Both the position numbers and the translations under genes were made by a program. 5,870 bases of DNA from an uncultured Rhodospirillales bacterium (GTDB lineage: Bacteria > Pseudomonadota > Alphaproteobacteria > Rhodospirillales > Casp-alpha2). Numbering within the stretch: position 1 is the first letter of the stretch; every line of letters begins with the position of its first letter. Below the pieces are notes generated by a model. The model worked only from the letters and a program-made list of their open reading frames with translations, made no database searches and was not told the origin of the DNA. Of the stretch, positions 4,502-5,870 are shown piece by piece. Location: positions 1 through 5,870 of the forward strand of contig CALJEW010000084.1 of the NCBI GenBank assembly GCA_938074585.1, written 5' to 3'.

Positions 4502-5433
4502 TGAGCGTACTTGTAATTGCTGAACACGATAACGCAGAATTGAAACCTGCAACTTTAAGCACAGTCGCAGCAGCGGCTCAATTGGGCGACGTCGACATCC
4601 TTGTCGCCGGTGAAAACTGCAATGCTGTTGCAAATACAGCTGCAAAAATTGCAGGTGTCGGCAGAGTTCTTAAGGCCGATGCATTAGCCTTAAAAACAGG
4701 GCTCGCTGAAAATGTTGCTCCGTTGATTGTTCAATTGTCTTCTGGCTACAGTCACATTTTGGCCCCTGCAACAACAAATGGTAAAAATATTATGCCACGC
4801 GTTGCGGCCCTATTGGATGTTGCACAAATTTCTGAAATCACATCCGTTGTCAGTGCAGACACTTTTGTGCGTCCCATTTACGCAGGAAACGCAATGGCAA
4901 CTGTGCAGTCGGATGATGCCATAAAAATTATCACTGTTCGGACGACTGGCTTTGATACTGCGCCTGCGGAAGGTGGCTCTGCCACCCTTGAAGACGTATC
5001 AAACATAACGGACGCAGCTCTTTCCAGCTTTGCTGGCCAAGAATTAACGGTTTCCGAACGTCCAGAACTGACCAGTGCTAAAGTCGTCATTTCAGGTGGT
5101 CGCGGAATGCAATCAGGTGAAAACTTCCCGATGCTTGAGAAAATTGCAGACAAATTAGGCGCTGCTGTAGGAGCCAGTCGTGCTGCAGTTGATGCTGGGT
5201 TCGTTCCCAATGATTATCAAGTTGGGCAAACGGGCAAAGTGGTGGCTCCGGATCTTTACATTGCTGTTGGTATTTCAGGTGCAATCCAACACTTAGCAGG
5301 GATGAAAGACTCAAAAGTCATCGTCGCCATTAATAAAGATGAAGAAGCACCCATCTTCCAAGTTGCGGATTATGGTTTAGTCGCTGATTTATTTGAGGCG
5401 GTTCCAGACTTATCCGCAGAATTAAATAAATAG
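4501..5433 (+). CDS. etfA: Electron transfer flavoprotein, alpha subunit
   Basis: This is the large subunit of ETF, holding most of the FAD site. The 310-residue protein has the N-terminal ETF domain (about 1-185, starting SVLVIAEHDNAELKPAT) and the C-terminal FAD domain (about 190-310): KVVISGGRGMQSGENF (194-209), GASRAAVDAGFVPNDYQVGQ (224-243), APDLYIAVGISGAIQHLAGM (249-268) and AINKDEEAPIFQVADYGLV (276-294). By motif spacing R227, T244, H264 and N278 correspond to human R249, T266, H286 and N300, the flavin-tuning residues, and all are present. This is therefore a conventional, non-bifurcating housekeeping ETF by appearance. Length is normal for bacterial EtfA. Its start overlaps the etfB stop, and the dehydrogenase gene follows after 41 bp. 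Confidence 0.97.
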   Translation: MSVLVIAEHDNAELKPATLSTVAAAAQLGDVDILVAGENCNAVANTAAKIAGVGRVLKADALALKTGLAENVAPLIVQLSSGYSHILAPATTNGKNIMPRVAALLDVAQISEITSVVSADTFVRPIYAGNAMATVQSDDAIKIITVRTTGFDTAPAEGGSATLEDVSNITDAALSSFAGQELTVSERPELTSAKVVISGGRGMQSGENFPMLEKIADKLGAAVGASRAAVDAGFVPNDYQVGQTGKVVAPDLYIAVGISGAIQHLAGMKDSKVIVAINKDEEAPIFQVADYGLVADLFEAVPDLSAELNK

Positions 5434-5448
5434 TTTAAACGAAAATAA

Positions 5449-5467
5449 GCAGGCCTGCCTGCAAGGA
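5449..5467 (+). promoter_or_regulatory. Palindrome and ribosome site between etfA and the dehydrogenase gene
   Basis: GCAGGCCTGC (5449-5458) is a perfect 10-bp palindrome, and GCAGG (5449-5453) can also pair with CCTGC (5458-5462) to make a hairpin with a CCTG loop. The ribosome site AAGGA (5463-5467) follows at once and lies seven bases before ATG 5475. There is no T-run, so this is not a terminator, and the dehydrogenase gene is likely in the etf operon. The stem abutting the ribosome site might modulate initiation. Confidence 0.4.
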
Positions 5468-5474
5468 AAATCGA

Positions 5475-5870
5475 ATGTCATTTGAGATTAAAAAAATTGG
5501 GGTTATTGGTGCCGGGCAAATGGGTAACGGAATTGCACATGTGTGTGCACGTGCTGGTTACTATGTCCGCATGCTCGATTCAAACGCAAATGCAGCAAAA
5601 GAAAGCTTAGATAAAATTAGTGCTAATATGGAACGCGAAGCCAAACGTGGACAAATAGAAGCCATCGATAAAGCCGAAGCAATTGCTCGCATTACATCTG
5701 GCTCGGACTATGCTGACTTTTATGATTGTCAATTGGTTGTAGAAGCGGCAACTGAAGATGAGACTATTAAAAAGGCGATTATTTTGGAGCTATGCAATCA
5801 TGTTCCAGATAGCACAATTATTGCATCTAACACATCTTCTATCTCAATCACACGGTTAGGCGCCCACACG
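5475..5870 (+). CDS. 3-hydroxybutyryl-CoA (3-hydroxyacyl-CoA) dehydrogenase, 3'-truncated by the window
   Basis: This encodes the NAD(P)-dependent oxidoreductase interconverting (S)-3-hydroxybutyryl-CoA and acetoacetyl-CoA, in beta-oxidation or butyryl-CoA and polyhydroxybutyrate-linked metabolism. Only the first 132 codons of a roughly 285-295-residue family are in view, and the frame is open to the last base. The Rossmann fold is clear: KIGVIGAGQMGNGIAHVCA (7-25) carries GxGxxG, D35 at the end of the second strand favours NAD over NADP, VVEAATED (88-95) follows, and SNTSSISIT (118-126) has the conserved Asn-Thr-Ser-Ser by the substrate site. The catalytic His-Glu pair lies beyond the window. 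The start is supported by AAGGA seven bases upstream. It is a stand-alone short form (Hbd/PaaH/FadB2-like) as far as can be seen; a fused enzyme cannot be excluded because the end is missing. Confidence 0.93.
   Translation, partial: MSFEIKKIGVIGAGQMGNGIAHVCARAGYYVRMLDSNANAAKESLDKISANMEREAKRGQIEAIDKAEAIARITSGSDYADFYDCQLVVEAATEDETIKKAIILELCNHVPDSTIIASNTSSISITRLGAHT

Noticed and set aside
4878..5210. 110-residue open frame antisense to etfA
   Set aside because: It lies wholly within etfA, the product resembles no family I know, and its composition simply mirrors etfA codons.
4501..5433. Possible electron-bifurcating ETF
   Set aside because: The flavin-site residues and the mitochondrial-like beta recognition loop match conventional ETFs, and no bifurcation partner (for example fixC/fixX) is in view.

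Overview
The window looks like a chromosomal housekeeping segment of an AT-leaning alphaproteobacterium (GC roughly low 40s % by eye). The lineage call is inference. It rests on mitochondrial-like ETF subunits, an alphaproteobacterial-style cold-shock protein, and a HIG1-like two-helix membrane protein beside a PduO-type cobalamin adenosyltransferase, etfBA and a 3-hydroxyacyl-CoA dehydrogenase. I recall that last neighbourhood from Rhodospirillales-type genomes. There is no phage, transposon, CRISPR, tRNA or rRNA signal, and gene density is normal.

Layout: (1) 1-1389 (+) is the 3' part of leuA, a type 2 (long-form) 2-isopropylmalate synthase whose start lies upstream of the window. (2) 1390-1586 is a convergent intergenic region with weak terminator-like hairpins and an unusual pair of interleaved perfect inverted repeats. 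(3) 1587-1796 (-) is a cold-shock domain protein gene with a leader of up to 231 nt. (4) 2028-2657 (-) is a LysE/RhtB-family exporter gene. (5) 2658-2804 is a divergent promoter region rich in short dyads. (6) 2805-3581 (+) holds the HIG1-like membrane protein gene followed by the adenosyltransferase gene. (7) 3582-3751 is a regulatory gap. (8) 3752-5433 (+) is etfB-etfA, coupled through a TGATG overlap. (9) 5475-5870 (+) is the 5' part of a 3-hydroxybutyryl-CoA dehydrogenase gene, cut by the window end.

The right half makes sense together as acyl-CoA and propionyl-CoA catabolism. ETF collects electrons from acyl-CoA dehydrogenases, the dehydrogenase performs the NAD-dependent 3-hydroxyacyl-CoA step, and the adenosyltransferase makes the adenosylcobalamin that methylmalonyl-CoA mutase needs. 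The HIG1-like protein, related to respiratory supercomplex factors, would fit at the respiratory membrane. The left half (leuA, csp, lysE) has no evident functional link to it.

I see no new multi-gene system. The observations most worth a second look are non-coding: the pseudoknot-order inverted repeats at 1507-1562, an 18-bp perfect palindrome over the csp stop codon, a promoter placed so that the HIG1-like gene may be translated from a leaderless mRNA, and dyads upstream of csp, lysE and etfB.
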